Shown here one piece after another: positions 1 to 7,774 of a stretch of DNA of 64,000 nucleotides. How positions within the stretch are numbered: position 1 is the first letter of the stretch; each line of letters starts with the position of its first letter. The notes beneath the pieces are model-generated. The model saw nothing but the letters and a program-made list of their open reading frames with translations. It searched no databases and was not told the origin of the DNA. Source of the DNA: Streptomyces sp. CB01249 (GTDB lineage: Bacteria; Actinomycetota; Actinomycetes; Streptomycetales; Streptomycetaceae); assembly GCF_001905735.1 (NCBI RefSeq), contig NZ_LISW01000003.1, positions 434,341 to 498,340 of the forward strand, given 5' to 3'. A program made the translations under genes and the position numbers.

Positions 1-661
1 TGTGCAGCCAGTCGCGGACATGGGCGCCGTCGCCGTACAGCGGGACGGGCAGCCCCTCCAGGAGGTTGGTGACGAAGAGCGGGATGACCTTCTCGGGGAA
101 GTGGTGGTGCCCGTAGTTGTTGGAGCAGCGGGTGACGCGGACGTCGAGCCCGTGGGTGCGGTGGTACGCCAGGGCGATGAGGTCGCTCGACGCCTTGGAG
201 GCGGAGTACGGGGAGTTGGGCGCGAGGGGTTCGTCCTCGGTCCAGGAGCCCTCGTCGATGGAGCCGTAGACCTCGTCCGTGGAGACGTGCACGAAGGTGC
301 GGACGCCCGCCTCGTGCGCGGCGTGGACCAGGGTGTGGGTGCCCACGACGTTCGTACGGACGAAGGCGGCGCCGCCGTCGATGGAGCGGTCCACGTGGGA
401 CTCGGCGGCGAAGTGCACCACCTGGTCGTGTCCGGCCATGAGCCGCCCGACCTGCTCCGCGTCGCAGATGTCGCCGTGCACGAAGGCGAAGCCCGGGTGG
501 CCCCGGACCTCATCCAGGTTGGCCGGGTTGCCCGCGTAGGTGAGGGCGTCGAGCACGGTGACGGAGACGTCGCCGGGGCCGTCCGGGCCGAGCAGCGTAC
601 GGACGTAGTGGGAGCCGATGAAGCCGGCGCCTCCGGTGACGAGGATGCGCGTACCGGTCAT
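1..661 (-). CDS. rfbB: dTDP-glucose 4,6-dehydratase, 3' end beyond window
   Basis: This enzyme converts dTDP-glucose to dTDP-4-keto-6-deoxyglucose, the second step of dTDP-rhamnose and other deoxysugar pathways in the cytosol. The frame starts at ATG 661 and runs off the left edge after about 220 codons, so it is incomplete here by position, not by mutation. Visible landmarks are the N-terminal Rossmann motif TGGAGFIGSHYV, the STDEVYGS segment, the catalytic YSASK (YxxxK of extended SDRs), RCSNNYG and the GDGAHVRDWLH segment typical of RfbB. Its start overlaps the stop of the upstream thymidylyltransferase as ATGA (4 nt), so the two are very probably translationally coupled and supply one dTDP-sugar. 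The family assignment is secure. The final sugar cannot be decided because the downstream genes lie outside the window. Confidence 0.93.
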   Translation of the reverse strand, partial: MTGTRILVTGGAGFIGSHYVRTLLGPDGPGDVSVTVLDALTYAGNPANLDEVRGHPGFAFVHGDICDAEQVGRLMAGHDQVVHFAAESHVDRSIDGGAAFVRTNVVGTHTLVHAAHEAGVRTFVHVSTDEVYGSIDEGSWTEDEPLAPNSPYSASKASSDLIALAYHRTHGLDVRVTRCSNNYGHHHFPEKVIPLFVTNLLEGLPVPLYGDGAHVRDWLH

Positions 662-1728
662 GAGGAGATCTGCACCTTGCTGTGGTCGCCGAGGACGAGT
701 CGGTGGGCGGAGGGGCTGCGGGGCGCGGGCGTCACCTCGACGTCGTGGCCGATCAGCGAGGCCTCCACGCGCCGCACCCCGTCGATGGAGGCGCCCCCGA
801 GGACGATGGAGTACTCGATCTCACTGTCCTCGATGCGGCAGTTCTGGGCGACCGAGGTGAACGGGCCGACATAGGCGTCGCTGATCACCGACCCGGTCCC
901 GATGACGGCGGGGCCCACGATCCGGCTGCGGGTGACCCGGGCGCCCGGTTCGATCAGCACCCGGCCGATGATCTCGCTCTCGCCGTCGACGTAGGCGCCG
1001 TCGGTGCACGGCTCGACGCTCTCCAGGACGGTCCGGTTGACCTCCAGCATGTCGGTGACGTTGCCGGTGTCCTTCCAGTAGCCGCGGATGATGGTGGAGC
1101 GCACGTCGCGTTCGCGGTCGATGAGCCACTGGATGGCGTGGGTGATCTCCAGCTCGCCGCGCCAGGAGGGGCGGATCGAGCGGACGGCCTCGTGGACGGC
1201 CGGGGTGAAGAGGTAGACGCCGACGAGCGCGAGGTCGCTCTTGGGGTGCTCCGGCTTCTCCTCCAGGGCCACCACCCTGCCGTCCCCGTCCAGCTCCGCG
1301 ACGCCGAACGAGGTCGGGTCGGGCACCCGGGTCAGCAGGATCTGCGCGTCGGGCCGGTCCGCGCGGAACTCCTCGACCAGGTCCGCGATCCCGCCGACGA
1401 TGAAGTTGTCCCCCAGGTACATGACGAAGTCGTCGTTCCCCAGGAAGCGCTGGGCGACCAGGACCGCGTGGGCGAGGCCGAGGGGTTCGGCCTGCGGGAT
1501 GTAGGTGACATCGATGCCGAAGCGCGAACCGTCGCCGACCGCCGCGCGGATCTCCTCCTCGGTGTCGCCCACGATGATGCCGACCTCGGTGATGCCGGCC
1601 TCCGCGATGGCCTCCAGGCCGTAGAACAGCACCGGCTTGTTCGCCACCGGGACCAGCTGTTTCGCCGAGGTATGGGTGATGGGACGAAGCCGGGTGCCGG
1701 CCCCACCGGAAAGTACGAGAGCCTTCAC
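658..1728 (-). CDS. rfbA: Glucose-1-phosphate thymidylyltransferase, long form
   Basis: It makes dTDP-glucose from dTTP and glucose-1-phosphate, feeding the next gene. I chose GTG 1728 (356 aa), preceded by GGCAGG, because the family begins directly with KALVLSGGAGTRLRP; an ATG at 1743 would add only five residues. The nucleotide-binding signature LSGGAGTRLRPIT is at residues 6-18. The C-terminal third (about 245-320) holds isoleucine-rich hexapeptide turns such as VDGESEIIGRVLIEPGARV, a left-handed beta-helix. That makes this the long, antibiotic-sugar-like form (StrD type, about 355 aa) rather than the roughly 290 aa RmlA form. The stop overlaps the rfbB start. A hairpin lies in the leader. 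Confidence 0.92.
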   Translation of the reverse strand: MKALVLSGGAGTRLRPITHTSAKQLVPVANKPVLFYGLEAIAEAGITEVGIIVGDTEEEIRAAVGDGSRFGIDVTYIPQAEPLGLAHAVLVAQRFLGNDDFVMYLGDNFIVGGIADLVEEFRADRPDAQILLTRVPDPTSFGVAELDGDGRVVALEEKPEHPKSDLALVGVYLFTPAVHEAVRSIRPSWRGELEITHAIQWLIDRERDVRSTIIRGYWKDTGNVTDMLEVNRTVLESVEPCTDGAYVDGESEIIGRVLIEPGARVTRSRIVGPAVIGTGSVISDAYVGPFTSVAQNCRIEDSEIEYSIVLGGASIDGVRRVEASLIGHDVEVTPAPRSPSAHRLVLGDHSKVQISS

Positions 1729-1747
1729 AGTTCCTGCCCCCACGATG

Positions 1748-1779
1748 AGATAGGACGGCGGCCACCAGGGCCGCTATCT
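1748..1779 (-). promoter_or_regulatory. Inverted repeat in rfbA leader
   Basis: AGATAG...CTATCT arms extended by GGCC/GGCC lie about 20 nt upstream of the rfbA GTG start. On the transcript this could fold as an imperfect hairpin close to the ribosome-binding site. The rest of 1780-1888 is the probable rfbAB promoter region and is less GC-rich than its surroundings. No recognised operator motif is seen. Confidence 0.3.
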
Positions 1780-1888
1780 AGGGGACCTTACTGAGCTTCC
1801 CTCGCATCTTCCGCGACAAAACGGCCCTTAACGCTATATCAGCGGGAAAAGTGACGGTCTCCCGCAACCCGGACCACCCCGTCATGCG

Positions 1889-1933
1889 CGCAGGGCCCGG
1901 CGCCGTCCTCGGGGAGCGGTGCCGGGCCCTGCG
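1889..1933 (-). terminator. Hairpin terminator after galE
   Basis: A 13-bp perfect inverted repeat (CGCAGGGCCCGGC / GCCGGGCCCTGCG) has a 19-nt loop and lies 12 bp past the galE stop. It has no U-tract, as is common in Streptomyces. Confidence 0.75.
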
Positions 1934-1944
1934 TACGGCCGTGC

Positions 1945-2916
1945 TTACGGGTGGCGCAGGCGCCAGCCCTGCCAGGCGGACTCGATCATCTCGTCCACGC
2001 CGTACCGCGCCGACCAGCCCAGCTCCGCGCTGATGCGCTCGGCGGAGGCGACCACGCGGGCCGGGTCGCCGGGGCGGCGGGCGGAGACCTCGGCGGTGGC
2101 GTCCTCGTTGCCCGTGACCTTGAGGATGCGGTCGACCATCTCGCGCACCGAGCTGCCCTCGCCGCGGCCGATGTTCAGCGTGAGGTCCGTGCCGGGCTCG
2201 GCGTCCTCCAGCCGGCGGGCGGCGGCGAGGTGGGCGGAGGCGATGTCCTCGACGTGGATGTAGTCGCGGATGCAGGTGCCGTCGGGCGTGTCGTAGTCGT
2301 CGCCGAAGATGCGCGGGGCCTCACCGGCCTCCAGGCGCTCGAAGACCATCGGGACAAGGTTGAAGACGCCCTCGTCGGCCAGCTCCGGCGAGGCGGCGCC
2401 CGCCACGTTGAAGTAGCGCATCGAGGCGGCGCGCAGCCCGTGGGCCCTGGCGGCGGCGTGGATCAGCCACTCGCCGACCAGCTTGGTCTCGCCGTACGGG
2501 CTCATCGGCGCGCACGGGGTCGTCTCGGTGACGAGGTCGACGTCGGGCATGCCGTAGACGGCGGCCGACGAGGAGAACACCAGCCGGTCGACGCCCGCGG
2601 CGACCATGCTCTCCAGCAGGACCTCCAGGCCGGTGACGTTCTCCTTGTAGTAGTACAGGGGCCGCTCGACGGACTCGCCGACCTGCTTCTTGCCCGCGAC
2701 GTGCACCACACCGGTCACCCCGTGCTCGCGGATCGCGGCGTCCAGGGCCTCGCGGTCGAGAACCGTGCCGGTCACCAGGGGGACGCCCGCAGGCACCTTG
2801 TCGGCGCTGCCCGTCGACAGGTCGTCGAACACGACCACCCGCTGACCACCGGCGAGCATCGCGCGCACCACGTGCGCACCGATGAACCCCGCCCCACCCG
2901 TAACCATCCAGGTCAT
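1945..2916 (-). CDS. galE: UDP-glucose 4-epimerase
   Basis: It interconverts UDP-glucose and UDP-galactose, an NAD-dependent extended SDR reaction supplying galactose units for cell-surface glycans. I chose ATG 2916 (323 aa) because it starts MTWMVTGGAGFIGAH and has AGGAGA 9 nt upstream; the open frame further upstream is non-homologous leader. The motifs seen are TGGAGFIGAH, SSSAAVYG and the catalytic YGETK. Length is normal for the family (about 320-340). It has its own terminator downstream and is divergent from the glycosyltransferase/polymerase gene at 3108. The roughly 190 bp between them must hold both promoters; TACGCT at 3013 is a possible -10 for the rightward gene. Confidence 0.93.
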   Translation of the reverse strand: MTWMVTGGAGFIGAHVVRAMLAGGQRVVVFDDLSTGSADKVPAGVPLVTGTVLDREALDAAIREHGVTGVVHVAGKKQVGESVERPLYYYKENVTGLEVLLESMVAAGVDRLVFSSSAAVYGMPDVDLVTETTPCAPMSPYGETKLVGEWLIHAAARAHGLRAASMRYFNVAGAASPELADEGVFNLVPMVFERLEAGEAPRIFGDDYDTPDGTCIRDYIHVEDIASAHLAAARRLEDAEPGTDLTLNIGRGEGSSVREMVDRILKVTGNEDATAEVSARRPGDPARVVASAERISAELGWSARYGVDEMIESAWQGWRLRHP

Positions 2917-3107
2917 GTCGTGCGTCTCCTGTCCGCTGCTGTGCCCCCGTCGGCGTTCCACCCTACGTGGAAGGGCCCGAGGCACCCCCCGGGTGCGGCC
3001 GGGGCGATCAATTACGCTGTCCGGGTGCCGGACGCCGACCACTGTCGCACGGTCCGACCGCGCCCCTCGTAGAACCCCTGCGGACAGCCCTCTGGAACTG
3101 GTGGACG

Positions 3108-5330
3108 ATGCCTCGACTGACACTCATCGTGCCTGCGTACAACGTGCAGGGGTACATCGGGGAGTGTCTGGACTCCGTGCTCGGGCAGGACTTCGCCGAC
3201 TTCGAGATCATCGGGGTGGACGACTGCTCCCCGGACGGTTCCGGTGCGATCCTCGACACATACGCGGCCCGCGACGACCGCCTGCGTGTGCTGCACCTCA
3301 CGGAGAACATCGGCCTGGGCCGTGCGCGCAACGCCGGGCTCGAACAGGCGACCGGTGACTACGTCCTCTTCCTGGACAGCGACGACACCCTGGCACCGGG
3401 CTCGCTGTCGGCCATCGCGGCCCGGCTCGACGCGACGGGCGACCCGGACATCCTGGTCTACGACTACACCCGGACCTACTGGGACGGGCGGCTGCTGCGC
3501 AACAAGCGCACCGACCTGATGAGCGAGGAGGGCCCGGACGTCTTCTCGCTCGCCGAGCGCCCGCAGCTCCTGGACCTGCTCCAGATCGTGTGGAACAAGG
3601 CCTACCGTCGCGACTTCGTCACCCGGCACGGCTTCCAGTTCCCGCCCGGTTACTACGAGGACGCCCCGTGGACGTACAGCTCGCTCATCGCGGCGGAGCG
3701 CATCGCGGTGCTCGACCGCTCCTGCGTGCTGTACCGGCAGCGCCGTGAGGGCGGCAACATCCTGGCCACGGTCAGCCGGAAGCACTTCGACGTCTTCGAC
3801 CAGTACGACCGGGTGTTCGCGTTCCTGGACGGGCGGCCGGACCTCGACCGCTGGCGCCCGGTGCTGTTCCGGAAGATGGTCGACCAGTACCTGACCGTGC
3901 TGGAGCGGCCGGGCCGGCTGCCGCGCGACGCGCGCGCCGAGTTCTTCCACCGGGCCGCCAAGGACTACCGCGCGCGGCTCCCGGAGGGCTTCGAGCGGCC
4001 GCCGGGCGGGCGCGGCTACAAGTACGCGCTGCTCGGCGCCGACTCGGCCTCCGCGTTCTTCGGGCTGACCCGCGCCAACAGCGTCCGCCACCGCGCCCGG
4101 CTGGGCGGCAGGGCCCGTATCGGCCGGGCCAAGCGGGCGGCGCTCGGCATGTTCTACCGGTCCCAGTTGCGGCTACCGGTGGACGAGAACCTGGCCGTGT
4201 TCTCCGCGTACTGGGGCCGCGGCTACTCCTGCAACCCGGCGGCCATCGAGGCCGAGCTCGGCCGGCTCGCGCCGCAGACGCGCCGGGTCTGGGCGGTGCG
4301 CGCCGAGCACCGCGACCGGGTGCCCAAGGGCGTCGAGAAGGTGATCGTCGGCTCACGCGAGTACTGGGCGGTCATGGCCCGCGCCAAGTACCTGACGAAC
4401 AACGTCAATTTCGGCGACACCATCGTCAAGCGCGACGGGCAGATCCACCTCCAGACCCACCACGGCACCCCGCTGAAGACGATGGGCCTCGACCAGGCCC
4501 AGTACCCGGCGTCCACCGACATGGACATGGAGAAGCTGCTCCGGCGCTGCGACCGCTGGGACTTCAGCCTGTCCTCCAACCGGTTCACCACCACCGTCTG
4601 GGAGCGGGTCTACCCCTGCCGGTACACCACCCTGGAGACCGGCTACCCGCGCAACGACGTGCTGGTCAACGCCACCGCCGCGGACGTCGTGGCGGCCCGA
4701 CGGGAGCTCGGCCTCGCGGACGGCACGACCGCCTTCCTGTACATGCCGACCCACCGCGAGTACGAGAAGGCGTTCGCTCCCCGGATCGACCTGTCGAAGC
4801 TGGCCGAGGACCTGGGCCCGGACGTCACCCTGCTGGTGCGCGGGCACTACTTCTACAAGCCCACCGGCCGGCTCGCCGAGCTCCAGGCAGGAGGCCGGAT
4901 CATCGACGTCTCCGCCCACGGCAACGTCGAACAGCTCTACCTCGCCTCCGACGCCCTGATCACCGACTACTCCTCGGCGATGTTCGACTACGCCAACCTG
5001 GACCGCCCGATCGTCATCCACGCGGACGACTGGGACACCTACCGGGTCGTGCGCGGCACCTACTTCGACCTGATGGCCGAGCCCCCGGGCGCCGTCGCGA
5101 CGGACCAGGAGCGGCTGACCGCGATCCTGGGCTCGGAGGAGTGGCGCGACGAGAAGGCGGCGGCGCTGCGCGCGGCGTTCCGGGAGCGGTACTGCGACTA
5201 CGACGACGGGCGGGCCGCCGAGCGCGTGGTGCGCCGGGTGTTCCTGGGCGAGGAGACCCCGCTGCCGGTGGTCCCGCTCGCGGAGCGCCCCCCGGTCCCC
5301 TCCCCCGCCGAGGCCCTGGCCCAGGTCTGA
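3108..5330 (+). CDS. Family-2 glycosyltransferase fused to CDP-glycerol-type glycerophosphotransferase
   Basis: This is a 740-aa two-domain wall-polymer enzyme. Residues about 1-220 form a GT-A domain with LTLIVPAYNVQGYIGECLDSV at the start and the metal-binding LFLDSDDT. Residues about 360-720 match the TagF/TarF CDP-glycerol glycerophosphotransferase family, with LQTHHGTPLKTMG, LYMPTHREY, VRGHY and LITDYSSAMFDY. The family transfers polyol-phosphate units from CDP-polyols onto a membrane-bound growing chain on the cytoplasmic face. No transmembrane segment is evident, which suggests peripheral membrane binding. ATG 3108 is chosen because the GT2 domain begins right after it. The position next to galE and dTDP-sugar genes fits teichoic-acid-like or polydiglycosylphosphate wall polymer synthesis, known from the corresponding S. 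coelicolor region. The exact substrate is inferred, not shown. Confidence 0.85.
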   Translation: MPRLTLIVPAYNVQGYIGECLDSVLGQDFADFEIIGVDDCSPDGSGAILDTYAARDDRLRVLHLTENIGLGRARNAGLEQATGDYVLFLDSDDTLAPGSLSAIAARLDATGDPDILVYDYTRTYWDGRLLRNKRTDLMSEEGPDVFSLAERPQLLDLLQIVWNKAYRRDFVTRHGFQFPPGYYEDAPWTYSSLIAAERIAVLDRSCVLYRQRREGGNILATVSRKHFDVFDQYDRVFAFLDGRPDLDRWRPVLFRKMVDQYLTVLERPGRLPRDARAEFFHRAAKDYRARLPEGFERPPGGRGYKYALLGADSASAFFGLTRANSVRHRARLGGRARIGRAKRAALGMFYRSQLRLPVDENLAVFSAYWGRGYSCNPAAIEAELGRLAPQTRRVWAVRAEHRDRVPKGVEKVIVGSREYWAVMARAKYLTNNVNFGDTIVKRDGQIHLQTHHGTPLKTMGLDQAQYPASTDMDMEKLLRRCDRWDFSLSSNRFTTTVWERVYPCRYTTLETGYPRNDVLVNATAADVVAARRELGLADGTTAFLYMPTHREYEKAFAPRIDLSKLAEDLGPDVTLLVRGHYFYKPTGRLAELQAGGRIIDVSAHGNVEQLYLASDALITDYSSAMFDYANLDRPIVIHADDWDTYRVVRGTYFDLMAEPPGAVATDQERLTAILGSEEWRDEKAAALRAAFRERYCDYDDGRAAERVVRRVFLGEETPLPVVPLAERPPVPSPAEALAQV

Positions 5331-5348
5331 GGCTCCCGGGAAACGACT

Positions 5349-5391
5349 GCGGGCCCGGCCCCTTCCACCGTTCGGAAGGGACCGGGCCCGC
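5349..5391. terminator. Convergent hairpin terminator
   Basis: A long inverted repeat (GCGGGCCCGG-CCCCTTCC arm against GGAAGGG-ACCGGGCCCGC) lies between the rightward polymerase gene and the leftward obg gene. It can serve both strands. Confidence 0.8.
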
Positions 5392-5406
5392 GGCCGTTCC
5401 ACGTGC

Positions 5407-6846
5407 TTACGAGAACGGGTCGAAGTCCCGGTACTCCTCGGCGACCTCGTCGCGCTCCGCCTCGCGGTCGCGGCGGCGCTGAGCGGCCGGACGCGGCTCC
5501 TCCAGGCGGTGGTCCTCGCCGCGGCGGCCCAGCATCTCCGCACCGGCGGTCACGGTCGGCTCCCAGTCGAAGACGACCGCGTTGTCCTCGGCGCCGATCG
5601 CCACGCCGTCGCCCGCCCGGGCCCCGGCCTTGCGCAGCTGGTCCTCGACACCGAGCCGGGCCAGCCGGTCCGCGAGGTAGCCGACGGCCTCGTCGTTGTT
5701 GAAGTCGGTCTGGCGCACCCAGCGCTCCGGCTTCTCGCCGCGCACCCGGTAGATGCCGTCCTCCTCCAGGGTGACGGTGAATCCGGCGTCGTCCACGGCC
5801 TTGGGCCGGATGACGATGCGGGTGGCCTCCTCGACCGGCTTGGCGGCGCGCGCCTCGGCGATGATGCCGGCGAGGGCGAACGACAGCTCCTTGAGCCCGG
5901 TCCTGGCGACGGCGGACGCCTCGAAGACGCGGTAGCCGCGCGCCTCCAGGTCGGGGCGGATCATGTCCGCCAGGTCCTGGCCGTCCGGGATGTCGATCTT
6001 GTTGAGGACGACGATGCGGGGCCGGTCCTCAAGACCGCCGTACAGCTTCAGCTCCTCCTCGATCGTGTCGAGGTCGGAGACCGGGTCGCGGTCGGACTCC
6101 AGCGTCGCCGTGTCCAGTACGTGGACGAGCACCGAGCAGCGCTCGACGTGGCGCAGGAACTCCAGGCCGAGGCCCTTGCCCTGGCTGGCGCCCGGGATCA
6201 GGCCGGGGACGTCCGCGATGGTGTAGACGGTCTCACCGGCGGTGACCACGCCCAGGTTCGGGACGAGGGTGGTGAAGGGGTAGTCCGCGATCTTCGGCTT
6301 CGCGGCCGAGAGGACCGAGATCAGCGAGGACTTGCCGGCGCTCGGGTAGCCCACGAGGGCCACGTCGGCGACGGTCTTGAGCTCCAGGACAATGTCGCGG
6401 GCCTCGCCGGGCTCGCCGAGCAGCGCGAAGCCGGGGGCCTTGCGGCGGGCGGAGGCCAGCGCGGCGTTGCCGAGGCCGCCGCGGCCGCCCTGGCCCGCGA
6501 CGAAGGTGGTGCCCTGGCCGACGAGGTCGGCGAGCACATTGCCCTGGCGGTCGAGGACGACGGTGCCGTCCGGGACGGGAAGGACCAGGTCCTGGCCCTC
6601 CTTGCCGGTGCGGTGGTCGCCGCCGCCGGGCTGGCCGTTGGTGGCCTTGCGGTGGGGGTGGTGGTGGTAGTCGAGGAGCGTGGTGACGGACTGGTCCACG
6701 ACCAGGGTCACATCGCCGCCGCGGCCGCCGTTGCCGCCGTCCGGACCGCCGAGCGGCTTGAACTTCTCACGGTGAACGGAGGCACAGCCGTGGCCTCCGT
6801 TACCCGCGGCGACATGCAGTTCGACGCGGTCCACGAAGGTGGTCAT
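5407..6846 (-). CDS. obgE: Obg family GTPase
   Basis: This is an essential ribosome-associated GTPase linked to 50S maturation and, in Streptomyces, to the onset of aerial growth. I chose ATG 6846 (479 aa) because it starts MTTFVDRVELHVAAGNGG and has a strong TGGAGG upstream. The order is: a glycine-rich OBG fold (1-158, with GGPDGGNGGRGG), a G domain with P-loop GYPSAGKSS at 166-174, DVPGLIPGA (G3) and NKID (G4), then the C-terminal OCT domain (about 350-430) and an acidic, charged tail. It is the last gene of rplU-rpmA-obg, the usual bacterial arrangement. A strong hairpin separates it from rpmA, so its level may be lower than that of the ribosomal proteins. Confidence 0.96.
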   Translation of the reverse strand: MTTFVDRVELHVAAGNGGHGCASVHREKFKPLGGPDGGNGGRGGDVTLVVDQSVTTLLDYHHHPHRKATNGQPGGGDHRTGKEGQDLVLPVPDGTVVLDRQGNVLADLVGQGTTFVAGQGGRGGLGNAALASARRKAPGFALLGEPGEARDIVLELKTVADVALVGYPSAGKSSLISVLSAAKPKIADYPFTTLVPNLGVVTAGETVYTIADVPGLIPGASQGKGLGLEFLRHVERCSVLVHVLDTATLESDRDPVSDLDTIEEELKLYGGLEDRPRIVVLNKIDIPDGQDLADMIRPDLEARGYRVFEASAVARTGLKELSFALAGIIAEARAAKPVEEATRIVIRPKAVDDAGFTVTLEEDGIYRVRGEKPERWVRQTDFNNDEAVGYLADRLARLGVEDQLRKAGARAGDGVAIGAEDNAVVFDWEPTVTAGAEMLGRRGEDHRLEEPRPAAQRRRDREAERDEVAEEYRDFDPFS

Positions 6847-6912
6847 GGATGGAACCTCCAGTTGCATACCTGCGGAAAAACTTCGCTCGCCCCCGTAAGG
6901 GCAACACGCGAA

Positions 6913-6952
6913 AGGCGGACCCACTTCCCTCCTCGGGAAGTGAGGTCCGCCT
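6913..6952 (-). terminator. Intercistronic hairpin between rpmA and obg
   Basis: Near-perfect arms (AGGCGGACC / GGTCCGCCT, continuing ACTTCCC / GGGAAGT) lie within the rplU-rpmA-obg operon, 32 bp after rpmA. It is either a partial terminator or an RNA processing/stability element setting the ratio of ribosomal protein to GTPase message. Confidence 0.7.
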
Positions 6953-6984
6953 CCACGTCATACCGCTCTACGAGCGCCGGGAAT

Positions 6985-7242
6985 TCAGCCGGCGATCGGA
7001 ACGATGTTCACGACCTTGCGGCCACGGTGCGTGCCGAACTCGACCGCACCGGCGGCGAGGGCGAACAGCGTGTCGTCGCCGCCGCGGCCGACGCCCGTGC
7101 CCGGGTGGAAGTGGGTGCCGCGCTGGCGGACCAGGATCTCACCGGCGTTGACGGCCTGGCCGCCGAAGCGCTTCACGCCGAGCCGCTGAGCATTGGAATC
7201 GCGCCCGTTCCGGGTGGACGATGCGCCCTTCTTGTGTGCCAT
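6985..7242 (-). CDS. rpmA: 50S ribosomal protein L27
   Basis: An 85-aa protein of the large subunit whose N-terminus reaches the peptidyl-transferase centre. The sequence begins MAHKKGASSTRNGRDSNAQR and carries the family signature GGQAVNAGEILVRQRGTHFHPG. It has no N-terminal cleavage extension of the kind found in Firmicutes. It lies 14 bp downstream of rplU in the same operon; GAGAA precedes the ATG. Confidence 0.97.
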   Translation of the reverse strand: MAHKKGASSTRNGRDSNAQRLGVKRFGGQAVNAGEILVRQRGTHFHPGTGVGRGGDDTLFALAAGAVEFGTHRGRKVVNIVPIAG

Positions 7243-7256
7243 GTGTTCTCAGTCCC

Positions 7257-7577
7257 TTACTTCGCAGCCGCGGGAATACCGGTGACCTTGATCGCCGTGT
7301 ACTGCTGGCGGTGACCCTGGCGACGGCGGTAGCCGGTCTTGTTCTTGTAGCGAAGGATGTCGATCTTCGCGCCCTTGTGGTGGTCCACGACCTCGGCCTG
7401 GACCTTGATGCCGTCGAGCACCCACGGGTCGCTGGTCACGGCGTCGCCGTCGACAACGAGCAGGGTAGAGAGCTCTACCGTGTCGCCAACCTTGGCGGTG
7501 GAAATCTTGTCAACCTCAACGATGTCGCCGACAGCAACCTTGTGCTGGCGGCCACCGCTGCGCACGATGGCGTACAC
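7257..7577 (-). CDS. rplU: 50S ribosomal protein L21
   Basis: A 106-aa 23S rRNA-binding protein of the large subunit. It starts with GTG (VYAIVRSGGRQHKV), preceded by GA-rich GAGTGAGAGTGAG. The conserved C-terminus NKTGYRRRQGHRQQYTAIKV is present. It is the first gene of rplU-rpmA-obg. The 160-bp leader contains two hairpins and a possible -35 element. Confidence 0.97.
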   Translation of the reverse strand: MYAIVRSGGRQHKVAVGDIVEVDKISTAKVGDTVELSTLLVVDGDAVTSDPWVLDGIKVQAEVVDHHKGAKIDILRYKNKTGYRRRQGHRQQYTAIKVTGIPAAAK

Positions 7578-7737
7578 GCGGATCTCACTCTCACTCGAAG
7601 CGGAAACCCCTGATGCCAGCCGCTCACACGGGTCCGGGGACCCGTGATGATCCGGAGTGGACGAGCGGCCTCTCCCGTACGAGCGGGAGGTCGGTGCTCA
7701 GAGGTGTGGCGAACAAACGCCGACGGTCAAGGTTACG
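7578..7737 (-). promoter_or_regulatory. rplU promoter and structured leader
   Basis: On the minus strand TTGACC (7725-7730) is a good -35 element, but no clear TANNNT box lies 17-18 nt further. The leader then has two inverted repeats, CTCCCG/CGGGAG (7672-7689) and the palindrome CACGGGTCC/GGACCCGTG (7627-7646). These could be ribosomal-protein autoregulatory structures, but I recognise no characterised L21 leader motif. Confidence 0.4.
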
Positions 7738-7767
7738 GGGCCCGGCACAGCCGGTCAAACCGGGCCC
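7738..7767 (-). terminator. Terminator after glycerol-1-P dehydrogenase-like gene
   Basis: Perfect 8-bp arms GGGCCCGG/CCGGGCCC with a 14-nt loop, 7 bp past the stop at 7775. It isolates the upstream three-gene block from the rplU promoter. Confidence 0.7.
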
Positions 7768-7774
7768 TGGCCCC

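Noticed and set aside
1..1728. Part of an antibiotic deoxysugar cluster
   Set aside because: Only two dTDP-sugar genes are visible, next to housekeeping genes and with no glycosylated natural product genes in view; a wall-sugar role is simpler.
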